From: Ustilago trichophora
Lineage: Eukaryota; Basidiomycota; Ustilaginomycetes; Ustilaginales; Ustilaginaceae
NCBI GenBank assembly: GCA_900323505.1
Contig: OOIN01000007.1
Coordinates: 62,001 to 126,000 of the forward strand
DNA: 64,000 bases
Direction of reading: 5' to 3'
Shown here in pieces: positions 29,294 to 38,206 of this stretch (the stretch's first letter is position 1; each line of letters begins with the position of its first letter). The translations under genes and the position numbers were made by a program. The notes below the pieces were generated by a model, which was not told the DNA's origin, did not search any database, and saw nothing but the letters and a program-made list of their open reading frames with translations.

Positions 29294-30625
29294 TCATGCT
29301 TCGTTCCTTGCCGCCTCTTCTGCGTCCTCGTCTTTCTCCTCTTGCGGCGTGGGCGAGGTGTGGCTCGCCTCACTCGCCGCCTTTGCCACCGTTGGCCCAC
29401 GCTGTTTGAGCTTCCTCCGCGGCAAGGCCATCTCCAACGCCTTTACCCAGTCCCGTGTCTCCGTCCATGCTGTCAGAATTTCCACCACCTGATTCACCGT
29501 CAACACCTTTCTGCCAACAAATCCTTTCTCTCCCTCTTCTCCATCCTCATGCTCACCCACATCTTCTTGAATCGACTCGCCCTGGGATCGCACATTTCGC
29601 TCCACCGCCTGCAGCATCTCCTGCGACAGCGGCAGCTTGGCAGCTCGAATCCCGAGACGGTCAGCTTTAGCCCGACACAAACCCTTGTAGCGATTCTTGT
29701 CGACGATGCCGCCAATGATGTAGGTTTTCCCTGGCTCGAGCTCAGAAAGTTTGTCGTCGGTGTCGGCGGTCAGGTAGATTACGTTGCTGATAGGAATTCG
29801 ATGGCGCGCTTGGCGCTCTTGTTCGGAGGGAAAACGGCGGCTGTTGAGGCTGCTCTCGGCTTCAGGTGCAGAGGTCAATGTCGCTGGTTGAGCATCAGTG
29901 CCGGGAGAGAGAAGGGATTCGACTCCACCAGTCTTGTAGATAGTGACCCGCTTCCACCGCCTCCATACGCCCCTGAGCTTGCCGTCCATCGCCTGGCCGA
30001 TTCTGTTGTTCTCTATGCTTCCGGCACTACCACCTCCCTCGCCGACTTCTCCTTCTGCAGTCGAAGCCGCACCGTTTGGCACAAGAGAGAGCTGTTCGGG
30101 ATGCACATCCTTCAAACATTCACCTCGTTTTTCCTGCCCTGTCAAAATCACCTCCCCGAACGGCACCTTCGCATTCCGATTCGCCGAGTAGAGATACATC
30201 AACTGCTGCGTCATACTGCTCGACTCCTTCTCCGCCATTAGCTCGTCGAATCCACAGTCAATCACGAGACGGGCGTCAAAATACTCCTTCTGTTTTCCTC
30301 CTTCGTTTTCACCGGCTGGCTTCGGCCGCTTGCTCCCCTCCGCATGGTTGCTGTCCGTCGAAGCTCGGCGTTTGCTCGTGGGACCGTCAGCGGAGCCTTT
30401 GGAGGCGGCATTTTGATGCGCTGCGAGGAATCGTGCTCGCTTGTTCTCCTTCTTCTTGAGCCGTTCAGCAGCACGACGCTCGTGCTTGGTCGCTTCGAGC
30501 TTTTGCTTGCGTGCGAGCTTTTTCGCTGCATTCTTCGACATGCCAGGCGGCACTTCTATGGGCGGTCCGGCATGTTTTACCGGGATTGATGCGCGTGATG
30601 TCGAGGCTTCTGAATTGTTTTCCAT
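29294..30625 (-). CDS. TRM10: tRNA (guanine-9-N1)-methyltransferase, Trm10 family
   Basis: This 443-residue protein has a Lys/Arg-rich N-terminus (KNAAKKLARKQKLEATKHERR) and a SPOUT methyltransferase core: ARLVIDCGFDELM, YLYSANRNAKVPFGEVILTG, VIYLTADTDDKLSEL, then the Trm10 signature YIIGGIVDKNRYKGLCRAKADRLGIRAAKLPL. The core ends in LTVNQVVEILTAWTETRDWVKALEMALPRRK. Trm10 methylates N1 of guanosine at position 9 of tRNAs using SAM. The protein is longer than yeast Trm10 because of a Glu/Gly-rich insert between TGQEKRGEC and the methyltransferase signature, and an acidic tail. A long antisense open frame covers much of the gene and is not considered coding. Divergent from DCC1 (334 bp between ATGs). 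Confidence 0.92.
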   Translation of the reverse strand: MENNSEASTSRASIPVKHAGPPIEVPPGMSKNAAKKLARKQKLEATKHERRAAERLKKKENKRARFLAAHQNAASKGSADGPTSKRRASTDSNHAEGSKRPKPAGENEGGKQKEYFDARLVIDCGFDELMAEKESSSMTQQLMYLYSANRNAKVPFGEVILTGQEKRGECLKDVHPEQLSLVPNGAASTAEGEVGEGGGSAGSIENNRIGQAMDGKLRGVWRRWKRVTIYKTGGVESLLSPGTDAQPATLTSAPEAESSLNSRRFPSEQERQARHRIPISNVIYLTADTDDKLSELEPGKTYIIGGIVDKNRYKGLCRAKADRLGIRAAKLPLSQEMLQAVERNVRSQGESIQEDVGEHEDGEEGEKGFVGRKVLTVNQVVEILTAWTETRDWVKALEMALPRRKLKQRGPTVAKAASEASHTSPTPQEEKDEDAEEAARNEA

Positions 30626-30959
30626 GTCGACCGTCTTGTCTGAGGAAAGAGAGTGTCAAGTGTGCTTGTAATGAGGAGGAGGAGGAGGAGGAGAAAAGAC
30701 CAAGAGAAAGGGCATTGCTCGTCTGAGAAGAAAAGTGTCCAGAAGCGAATAAATCCGAGTTCCGTAGAACTGACACCTCCACCACCAGAAAGAGCTTTAA
30801 ATTTGCAGTTGCAAACGCTATATCTTAACGCGACGCGTAATTTCGCGCTCCTGAAGCTGAATTGTGCAACAGAAAGTGTTGGTCTCGCTCGCCTTTCTTG
30901 CTTCCCCTGTTCCTCCATCACTTCATCACTTTCGCCCCAGTCCTGCAACAGGTTCAAGC
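30626..30959. promoter_or_regulatory. Bidirectional promoter, TRM10 / DCC1
   Basis: 334 bp between divergent ATGs. It carries a GGA trinucleotide run at about 30674-30697 close to the TRM10 start. An MluI-type ACGCGT element lies at about 30832-30837; this is the core of the MCB motif used by G1/S factors in other fungi, which would suit DCC1 (inference). Confidence 0.5.
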
Positions 30960-32291
30960 ATGACAGAATCATCCTCTTCGATAGAGCTCTGCTCTGTTCC
31001 ACTTCCATTGCCTCAGTATCATCTGCTCGAGATTCCAAACGAGCTTCTGCATCTCTTCGACCCTTCCGCCAAAGGAAAAGACGAACCTGCCGCGGAATCC
31101 GAGCCAACAGCCAAGAAGCGCAAGACCGACCCTAAACGACTCACGATCAAGGGAAGATATGATGATCAAGCGGTGCTCGTAACAGATACCCAGACGCTGG
31201 CGCTGAGAGCCGTGTCCCAGTCCAACTCTCTTTTGCTGTGCAACATCGACGTTGCGCCTTCGTCATCTAGCCAGGCCGGGCCAAGCAAGCCCGCGCTCTA
31301 CCTGCGTAGCAATGTCACCGACACACTTGAACTTACACCCGTAGTACCTCGCCTAGACCGCCTTCTTGGCTTGCTGAGGGCATCGCAGTATGAAGGAGAG
31401 GAAGAAGAGGGACGGCGGTCAACAAGAGCAACAGCTCGGCCTGTTCAAAAGTACACGCTAAAACAGCTTAAGAGCATCGTCCAAGCCAGTCCCGCTGAAC
31501 TTGAAGCAGGTCTTGTCCACCACCACATCATTGAGATGGACGGATACATGCGCCACATCTCACCTGTCTGGATGGTGTCGGCCCTTCAGATTCTCATCTC
31601 GCACCTCGACCTGCATGCGCTTATCCCGGACAACGTACCCTTGCAAGAGACTGTCGAAGCCCTGCACACCGTTCACGGCCTTCGCCCGCAGGTAGTGACC
31701 GCACTTCTTACCCAATTCTTTGGCACCTCCGCCCCTACAGACCGCACATCGGTATCCTTGGACACTAAAGCAATCGTGCACTTTCTCGGCGTGCAAACCC
31801 TGAAATCGAGCGCCCGCATCGGTGTACCCTTGACCGACTTCCTCCGCACCTGGCTAGACACATGTCTTTCACCCGACTTCCGCACATTAGCCCACCTCGA
31901 CCTTTTATCCGGCTACTACATCCTCACCCCATCGCCTGCACCCACAGTGGCACTCTACCCCAACCCAGCATCGGTCAAAATTCAGTTCTACTCGCACCAC
32001 GAGTTGCCGACGGAACCAGCAGCGCGGTTTCAGGATCTCTTCCTGACAAGACCCAGCTGGATCGCAGCAGACCTTTTGCCATTCATCAAGGATCTCGCAT
32101 TGAACGACAAGAAGAAGGATAGCTTGCTGTTAAAATTCACCAGAGCCAGCAAGACCAAAGTGCTTGATTGGGAGTTGAGCGATGCGGAAAAGAGGCAGTG
32201 GAACAAGGATAAAAAGGTGATGGGCCCCGATGGGAAGAGCAAGAATGTGTGGAGAGATGTCGTGATGTATTCTGCCAGAGTAAAGTACTGA
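30960..32291 (+). CDS. DCC1: Sister chromatid cohesion protein DCC1 (Ctf18-RFC subunit)
   Basis: This 443-residue protein starts at ATG 30960 (MTESSSSIELCSVPLPLPQYHLLEIPNELL). It contains the DCC1-like segments AVLVTDTQTLALRAVSQSNSLLLC, YTLKQLKSIVQASPAELEAGL, HHIIEMDGYMRHISPVWM and the C-terminal winged-helix region around LFLTRPSWIAADLLPFIKDL. Dcc1 with Ctf8 and Ctf18 forms the alternative clamp loader that loads or unloads PCNA and promotes cohesion during S phase. The open frame extends upstream of the ATG through a hydrophobic stretch, but no ATG is there. Length agrees with the family (about 380-400 residues plus a Lys-rich insert). Single exon. Confidence 0.88.
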   Translation: MTESSSSIELCSVPLPLPQYHLLEIPNELLHLFDPSAKGKDEPAAESEPTAKKRKTDPKRLTIKGRYDDQAVLVTDTQTLALRAVSQSNSLLLCNIDVAPSSSSQAGPSKPALYLRSNVTDTLELTPVVPRLDRLLGLLRASQYEGEEEEGRRSTRATARPVQKYTLKQLKSIVQASPAELEAGLVHHHIIEMDGYMRHISPVWMVSALQILISHLDLHALIPDNVPLQETVEALHTVHGLRPQVVTALLTQFFGTSAPTDRTSVSLDTKAIVHFLGVQTLKSSARIGVPLTDFLRTWLDTCLSPDFRTLAHLDLLSGYYILTPSPAPTVALYPNPASVKIQFYSHHELPTEPAARFQDLFLTRPSWIAADLLPFIKDLALNDKKKDSLLLKFTRASKTKVLDWELSDAEKRQWNKDKKVMGPDGKSKNVWRDVVMYSARVKY

Positions 32292-33573
32292 ACAGATGTG
32301 TCGGCAATGCTAAGCTTCTCTCTGATTTATATTTGGGCGCTATGCCATGCGTGTACCATATGCTGCAGTTGAAACAGAACCTTCTTCCGCTCTCGTCCGC
32401 ATCTCGGTTCATGGACATTGCAACCAAGTCTCGCACCGGACTTTCGCGCACTCGACTGACGGTCGAAAGATTCAGCGTATTGTACTGTAGCTCATAGCTC
32501 GCTTCAATGTTGTATCCCGGTTTGGCGAGATCGGGAGCTAGTTAAGGGGGCAGACGAGTACGATCGTAAGCAAGGCGAAGCTCATGGTGACCAGCTCTGA
32601 ATCAATGCGACTCCGCTGCGTACAATGTTTGATTACAGCTCCATGCCATCACTGAAGAGACGGACGACGTTTGTCACCAACTGGAAGGACGAGACATGCC
32701 AGGATCACGACCAAAACTGCTTGGCTGCGTATTGTGTTCGCATTCCGCGCCCCTCGCAAACTCCTCGCACGGCATTGAAAACGCGCTGAGCTGTGAGCGA
32801 CGTTCCAGGTCAGAGCGACAGCTGTCAACTTTACTTCTTGATTTATTTATTTTACTGCTGTAGTTTCATTTCTTTAAATACTCGTTCGTCGAGACATGTC
32901 ACCTGCATTCACACACCTCTGCACACCTCTGGGATGTGCTCGTGAAGTATATCTTCTAGCAAAAACGGTGCGCTCTTGTATTGGTGTTACTTTTGTTTGA
33001 TCGGCTGTCGATCCTCGCACACGCGCCAGGCGGCAAGCCTTCCTCCTACAGGCAGCATTCCGTCCTTGCCGCTTCTCGTTCATGTCAGCTCCAAACTGAA
33101 GCCGGTCAAAAGAGAACAACACCTTCAAGGTTGACCCCCCTCGACCTTCTGGACTGCAACAGAAGATGGAAGCGAGCCCCTCGACGCCCCGACCCGTAGA
33201 CGTCGCTTGAGATTCTAGCTCAGACACGGCAACAAGATTGTGGCCCGCGCTTCCTCCGTAGGGAATAGTGGGAGCGTCTGTCTATTGCTCGCCCCAATAG
33301 AAGTACAGAACCCACTTCCCCAAGACTGGTGCTGCTGTGCCAGGTGTGCGGCTTCCATAAAAATACTTGGTGCTTTTCGTTGTGCCTCCCGTCTTTCCAT
33401 GTTCATCTCTCCCCTCATCATTCCCTACTGTTCCCTTTCCATCTTCCATCCCTGACCACTTGTTGGCATTCTCATCACGCTCGTTCGCATCCAGCATTGT
33501 CTCCTTCAACCGCAGCACGACAGCATCCTTTTCACGTCTTCAGTGCTTCCCAGCGTCCACACTGTCGCTCAAA
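32292..33573. other. Intergenic: 3' flank of DCC1, promoter of TRI14-like gene
   Basis: 1.28 kb with no supported gene. An AT-rich patch lies at about 32830-32880. CATAAAAATAC near 33356-33366 is a weak TATA-like element about 210 bp upstream of the next ATG, followed by a CT-rich leader. Confidence 0.5.
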
Positions 33574-34644
33574 ATGAAGTTGAGCATCACTACAGCGGCT
33601 CTTGCGCTGGTGGCGGCATCTTTGACGTGCATCAGTGCCCTCCCTGTCCCCATCCAATCCAGAGCCCCCATCCCCGACGTTTACAACATCAACGTCAAAA
33701 ACCTCTACCCCGAAGACACAATCTTTGACAAAGCCCGCAACCTCTTTTACCAGTCCAATCTGTGGAAAGGCCGCATTTCAGTATGGAACGTCAATGACAA
33801 CTCTCACTTCAACCTTCTCATTCCTGGCGTTTCTAGCGATGGTAACGGTGAGCAGCAGATGGCAGGTCTCTCCATCAACAATGCGGGGGATAAACTCTTT
33901 GCAGTCGCCAAAAACTCTGCTGCTTTCAGATTTGGTCCAGGACAGAGTCAGGACGGTGCCGATTCGTTCCATCGCTTCAATCTTCCCGCCAATGCCAACA
34001 GCGCCCCGGCGTGGAGTGTGAGTCTCAATGGCGTTCAGAGCCAATTCCAGCAGAGGACGGGGACTATTCCATTCGGACCCGTTGCCTCTGCCCAAGATTC
34101 CCAGGACAACTCGTATGTCGTCTTTGCACTTGGCATTCCTGCCATTGCCAAAATCTCTCCTGACGGCCGCACCATCACTCCCTGGTTCTCCGAAGCATCC
34201 AACGATAGCCAGCGCCCAGGATACACTGGAGTAGCCTACATCCCCGAAGACAACGTCCTGGTCGCCTTTGGTGGTCCTCGCCCACTCACAGCCTTCGACC
34301 TGAACAGCCCCAATCCAACCGCCATCCCCGTTCGACTCTCCGGAGTTAACTTTGGATATCTCGACGGCACCGAAAAGCTCCACGCCATCCGAATCAACGG
34401 CAAGAGCAACCTTTTCGGTACCAAAGCTCCCAACGCATACAGGTTCCAGTCGAACGACAGATGGCGCTCTGCAAGTGTCACTAGCTCCACCAGGGACGAA
34501 TTCAAGAGCAACTCCCTCACCGTTGTCACCGAGGCCAACTTTAACGGACAACAGGAGATCTACGGTGGTGGCGCCTACTTTGGCGAGGGTGCTCACGGTG
34601 GAAGGACCCAATTCCCGCTTTACAGAATCTACAACTTGATCTAA
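33574..34644 (+). CDS. Secreted TRI14-like / SMP-30-type beta-propeller protein
   Basis: This 356-residue protein starts at ATG 33574 with a signal peptide (MKLSITTAALALVAASLTCISA, cleavage near residue 22). The mature part reads DVYNINVKNLYPEDTIFDKARNLFYQSNLWKGRISVWN, LLIPGVSSDGNGEQQMAGLS, IAKISPDGRTITPWFSE and YTGVAYIPEDNVLVAFGG. This is the pattern of fungal TRI14-like proteins, whose fold is predicted to be a six-bladed propeller of the SMP-30/gluconolactonase type. TRI14 sits in trichothecene clusters of Fusarium, but no other member of such a cluster is present here, and the molecular role is unknown. Secretion and smut-like context make a host-interaction role possible (inference). The upstream open frame lacks a better ATG. 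Single exon, same direction as the GH31 gene downstream. Confidence 0.8.
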   Translation: MKLSITTAALALVAASLTCISALPVPIQSRAPIPDVYNINVKNLYPEDTIFDKARNLFYQSNLWKGRISVWNVNDNSHFNLLIPGVSSDGNGEQQMAGLSINNAGDKLFAVAKNSAAFRFGPGQSQDGADSFHRFNLPANANSAPAWSVSLNGVQSQFQQRTGTIPFGPVASAQDSQDNSYVVFALGIPAIAKISPDGRTITPWFSEASNDSQRPGYTGVAYIPEDNVLVAFGGPRPLTAFDLNSPNPTAIPVRLSGVNFGYLDGTEKLHAIRINGKSNLFGTKAPNAYRFQSNDRWRSASVTSSTRDEFKSNSLTVVTEANFNGQQEIYGGGAYFGEGAHGGRTQFPLYRIYNLI

Positions 34645-34800
34645 GAGCCATCTCAAGACGGCTCCCCTTTTTTCTTAACGATGCGAGGCGCATCTGCCTC
34701 CGATTTACGTTCTGTCCTTCTGTAACGTTTATCACCTTCAAGTCTTTCTCACTTGCAGCATTACACCGGCACTCTGTTCTACTTCACTGCATCGCATTCC

Positions 34801-34840
34801 GTTCCGTTCTGTTCCGCTCTGTTTTGTTCTGTTCCGCTTC
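34801..34840. repeat. 10-bp tandem repeat, 4 imperfect copies
   Basis: Four successive decamers of the form GTTCCGYTCT/GTTTTGTTCT lie about 160 bp after the stop of the TRI14-like gene. Confidence 0.8.
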
Positions 34841-35463
34841 GTCCAACTCGAATTATGACTTGTCACGCATCTCGCTAATGTCTCTGTAGACATCGCCCGG
34901 CTCCCATCTCACCTCTCGAGCGCGCCGAAGGTAGATTAGTCCAGATCCAATCAATTTACAGTCGTTCTTTTTCTCTCCCCTTTGCCTGACCATTGTCGAC
35001 CTTCGCGAGAGAATGTGTATCTGCGACCGGCTAAAAAGCCGAACCTCAATTATCCCCAATGCTCGCCGGTCCGACTTTTTTTGCCGATGTATACTGTATG
35101 ATGTCTTGATACTGCAGGCGTCACGTCACGTCCAGAGCAAGTTGCGGCATTCTCGGCGAATTTCACTTTGTGCAGAAGAACCATGCGGTCCAAGCTGGAA
35201 GAAATGTTCGACTCCGCATGTCAAGCAACGGACGGAATCGAGCACTCCGCATTGCGTCCTCGCTCTTAACTGTTCGGATCGCATCATGCGTGCAGGTCTG
35301 ACGTCCTTCGCTTCCGTCAAGATTCGGGAGACGGATGTTGGGAAAGATGGCCTTCCGCAGCAACCAAGCCACCAAGTTAGCTCGCTTCCTAGAAGAGAAT
35401 GCCTGCCTCGGAACCTCTTTCCAGGCTAACACCGAAGAAGTCTGATGTCTTTTGTCTGCCCCA

Positions 35464-35470
35464 TATATAT
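35464..35470 (+). promoter_or_regulatory. TATA box of the GH31 gene
   Basis: TATATAT 82 bp upstream of the ATG at 35552. Strong AT element in otherwise mixed sequence. Confidence 0.5.
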
Positions 35471-35551
35471 CTGAGCCTCTGCGGGTCTTCTTCGATGTTC
35501 CCTCTTACTATCTGACGAAACCACTTTGCCATCTTGCTAAGGGGACCCGAC

Positions 35552-38116
35552 ATGCTACCTTCCTTCAAACCTGCAGGGCTGGCTATGCTGGCCCTCGCAT
35601 GGCTCTCAGCAGCAACCTTGGCAGCTCAGCTACCCCTCATCCGCTCAGAGCCTACCTCACTCACCCTCAGCAACGGTATCATAATCGCATACAACTCATC
35701 CACAGGACTAGTCATCACAAACCCGACCCAACATAATGAGACAATCCTCCGAACGCCTTCAACCTTCCTCATCGCCTCCACTGGCACCCCTGTCATCTCT
35801 GACTCGTCGGGAAACTTTGAGCTCACCACCAATGCTACTAACTCGAGCACGTTCATCTGTGGTGGTCCTAACGCCACTCAGTCGCTCCAAAGCCTTGAGA
35901 AGGTCTCGGACACTCGCGCCGTTCTCAGCGGCAAGCTCAGCTCCGAAGCCTGCGAGGCAGGATGGAAACTCGTCATCTCCACCATCCAAGGGGAGGCTGT
36001 GCGTCTTTCTGCCACCATCACCTCCACCCAAGGAACTGAAGAAAAAGTCAAGTCGGTCAGCCTGAGATACACCTCCAACTCGGAAGAACAGTTCTGGGGC
36101 TTGGGATCCCAGCCAAGCTTCATGGGGCTCAGGGGAGCCCGAGTACCCATCTGGACCAGAGAAGGCGGTGTTGGACGTGGCGACCAGCCCGTGACGGGCT
36201 ATCTGAATGGAAATGGCAGCATCTCGGGTACTTTTGCTGGTGGGTCGGTGCTCACGACGTATACAGCGATCGGTTCTTGGACGACAACGGAGGGGCGATG
36301 GGGCGTCATTCGCGGACCTCGTCTTGCCGTTGTTGATTTGGACAGTGGAAGCTTTGGCACGAGCTTCAGCGACACGGCCAAGTCTCCTGTTTCGGCTTCG
36401 GATCTCCCCAAAGCCTCGTCTTTTGGTGACGGCTTTGTGACGATCACCTATGACGCTCCCATCGTCACCCTCGATCTCGGCTGTGCCCGCCCAAAATCCA
36501 ATGAAGAGCCACCACTCCTCTCGGCCATCACTTCCCTCACCAGTTACACCGGCCGTCAGCCCCGCCTTCCCACATGGACCCAAGCCGGATCCATCCTTGG
36601 CATCCAAGGTGGTCAAACCAAAGTAGAATCCATCATCCGCAACGCTACCACCCTACAGCGTCTTCCTCTCGCCGCTGTGTGGCTGCAAGACTGGTGCGGT
36701 ACTCGTCTGCAACCTGGAGCCTACGACATTCCCCTTTCGCGATTGTGGTGGAACTGGGAACCCGATCAGAAGCTCTACCCAACATGGGGAGACTGGGTGA
36801 CCCATCTCAATACTTCTTATGGCGTACGCACTTTGAGCTATGTCAACACTTTTCTGGCCAACGTTTCTGCCAAGCCGACTGGCTTTGAAAGGAATCTGTA
36901 CAAGGAGGCGGTGGAAGGGGGAAGGTTCGTACTGAACAGGACGGTATTGGAAGAGTCACAAGGGGAGGAGAGAGTGCCGTGGACCATCACCAGTGGTCCA
37001 GGCATCGATGCGGGACTGTTGGATCTGTCCAACGAGACCACTCGCAGCTGGTTCAAACAGTTGGTCAAGGAGCAGATCTTCTCAGCAAACATCTCGGGGG
37101 CAATGCAGGACTTTGGAGAGTACCTATCTACCGCTTCCGACGTCTACATTTCCACATCTGGCAACATCTCCTCCCAAGAACTCGATCTCGTCGGCGATGA
37201 TGATGTAACCAAGCCCACAAACTTTCACAACCAATACCCAACATCCTGGGCTCAACTCCTCTACGAAGTCAGCGAAGACCTCAACCGAACCTCGGAAATC
37301 GTCGGCTTCCATCGATCTGCATCCACATTCTCCGCCCCACATACCAACCTTTTCTGGGTCGGTGATCAAAATATCGATTTCTCCCGTCACGATGGCCTCC
37401 GATCTGTGATTCCATCCACAATCCACATGGGTCTTTCTGGATTTGGCATCTCGCATTCGGACATTGGCGGATATACCAATACGCTTTCTACCAACTTTAA
37501 CATTACTCGATCCAAAGCGTTGTTGGGTAGATGGGGCGAGGTGGGAGCATTTACCTCGGCAGTGTTTAGAACGCATGAGGGCAATATTCCTAGCGTCAAC
37601 CAGCAGGCCTATTCGGATGACGATACTTGGGCATACCATCGACACAATACGGGGCTTTTCGTTGCTCTGGCAGCTTACAGAAAGGTGCTGATGGAAGAGT
37701 ACTATGACAGAGGATGGCCACTGGTTCGCCCAACCGAACTCTATGCAGAAGCGCAGCAGAGCGCGGATCAAGATCAAAGCGGAAACTGGACCTTCTTCCT
37801 CGGTGATAAACTGTTTGTGGCGCCCATCTACGATGCCGAGAATCGAGTCAACTTGGGCGAGCAAAATGTGACGGTGACCCTTCCCAAACTCAAATATGCT
37901 CAACAGGAAGGTGTCAAATATCGCCACATCTGGACGAACCAGACTTTTGCGCAGGGAGATGTGGCTCAGGTCAAAGCTGCGTTTGGACACATTCCCGCTT
38001 TCATCGTCGACGACGGAGACAAAGAAGATGAGATTTGGACAAAGTTGAATTCGTTCGTGCAAGAGTCCTTTGCCGAGGAGAACCAGCTCAACCTCACTTC
38101 CATCCTTGCCAACTGA
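35552..38116 (+). CDS. Secreted GH31 glycosidase with sulfoquinovosidase-type active site
   Basis: This 854-residue protein starts at ATG 35552 with a signal peptide (MLPSFKPAGLAMLALAWLSAATLAA, cleavage near residue 25). It has many N-glycosylation sequons and a GH31 fold: FWGLGSQPSFMGLRG, LSYVNTFLANVS, catalytic nucleophile Asp520 in QDFGEYL, acid/base Asp605 in VGDQNIDFSRHDGL, HSDIGGYTNTL and FRTHEGNIPS. The loop QDWCGTRLQ...SRLWWNW aligns with the bacterial sulfoquinovosidase YihQ segment that supplies Gln288, Arg301 and Trp304 for sulfonate binding; here these would be Gln379, Arg397 and Trp400. GH31 sulfoquinovosidases release sulfoquinovose from plant or algal sulfolipid. A plain alpha-glucosidase is the alternative, but QDFGEY and GDQN fit the sulfoquinovosidase branch better. 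No intracellular SQ-degrading enzyme is seen nearby. Confidence 0.8.
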   Translation: MLPSFKPAGLAMLALAWLSAATLAAQLPLIRSEPTSLTLSNGIIIAYNSSTGLVITNPTQHNETILRTPSTFLIASTGTPVISDSSGNFELTTNATNSSTFICGGPNATQSLQSLEKVSDTRAVLSGKLSSEACEAGWKLVISTIQGEAVRLSATITSTQGTEEKVKSVSLRYTSNSEEQFWGLGSQPSFMGLRGARVPIWTREGGVGRGDQPVTGYLNGNGSISGTFAGGSVLTTYTAIGSWTTTEGRWGVIRGPRLAVVDLDSGSFGTSFSDTAKSPVSASDLPKASSFGDGFVTITYDAPIVTLDLGCARPKSNEEPPLLSAITSLTSYTGRQPRLPTWTQAGSILGIQGGQTKVESIIRNATTLQRLPLAAVWLQDWCGTRLQPGAYDIPLSRLWWNWEPDQKLYPTWGDWVTHLNTSYGVRTLSYVNTFLANVSAKPTGFERNLYKEAVEGGRFVLNRTVLEESQGEERVPWTITSGPGIDAGLLDLSNETTRSWFKQLVKEQIFSANISGAMQDFGEYLSTASDVYISTSGNISSQELDLVGDDDVTKPTNFHNQYPTSWAQLLYEVSEDLNRTSEIVGFHRSASTFSAPHTNLFWVGDQNIDFSRHDGLRSVIPSTIHMGLSGFGISHSDIGGYTNTLSTNFNITRSKALLGRWGEVGAFTSAVFRTHEGNIPSVNQQAYSDDDTWAYHRHNTGLFVALAAYRKVLMEEYYDRGWPLVRPTELYAEAQQSADQDQSGNWTFFLGDKLFVAPIYDAENRVNLGEQNVTVTLPKLKYAQQEGVKYRHIWTNQTFAQGDVAQVKAAFGHIPAFIVDDGDKEDEIWTKLNSFVQESFAEENQLNLTSILAN

Positions 38117-38206
38117 CGATGCACCTCTCCACAAAAAGCAACTGCAGAGCTACGTTGTGCGATACCATTTCAAAAGAGACTCGGAACTGATGCAATCACA
38201 AAGAGT

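Larger units (their letters stand above)
34645..35551. other. Intergenic: 3' flank of TRI14-like gene, promoter of GH31 gene
   Basis: 907 bp. It holds a four-copy 10-bp tandem repeat at 34801-34840 and a TATA box at 35464-35470. No gene is supported. Confidence 0.5.

Noticed and set aside
29045..30241. 398-codon open frame on the plus strand
   Set aside because: It is antisense to TRM10, whose protein has clear family motifs; the translation has no domain and is an effect of codon bias on the opposite strand.
33574..34644. Part of a trichothecene-type gene cluster because of the TRI14-like protein
   Set aside because: No terpene synthase, P450 or acyltransferase gene lies nearby; TRI14-like proteins occur outside such clusters.
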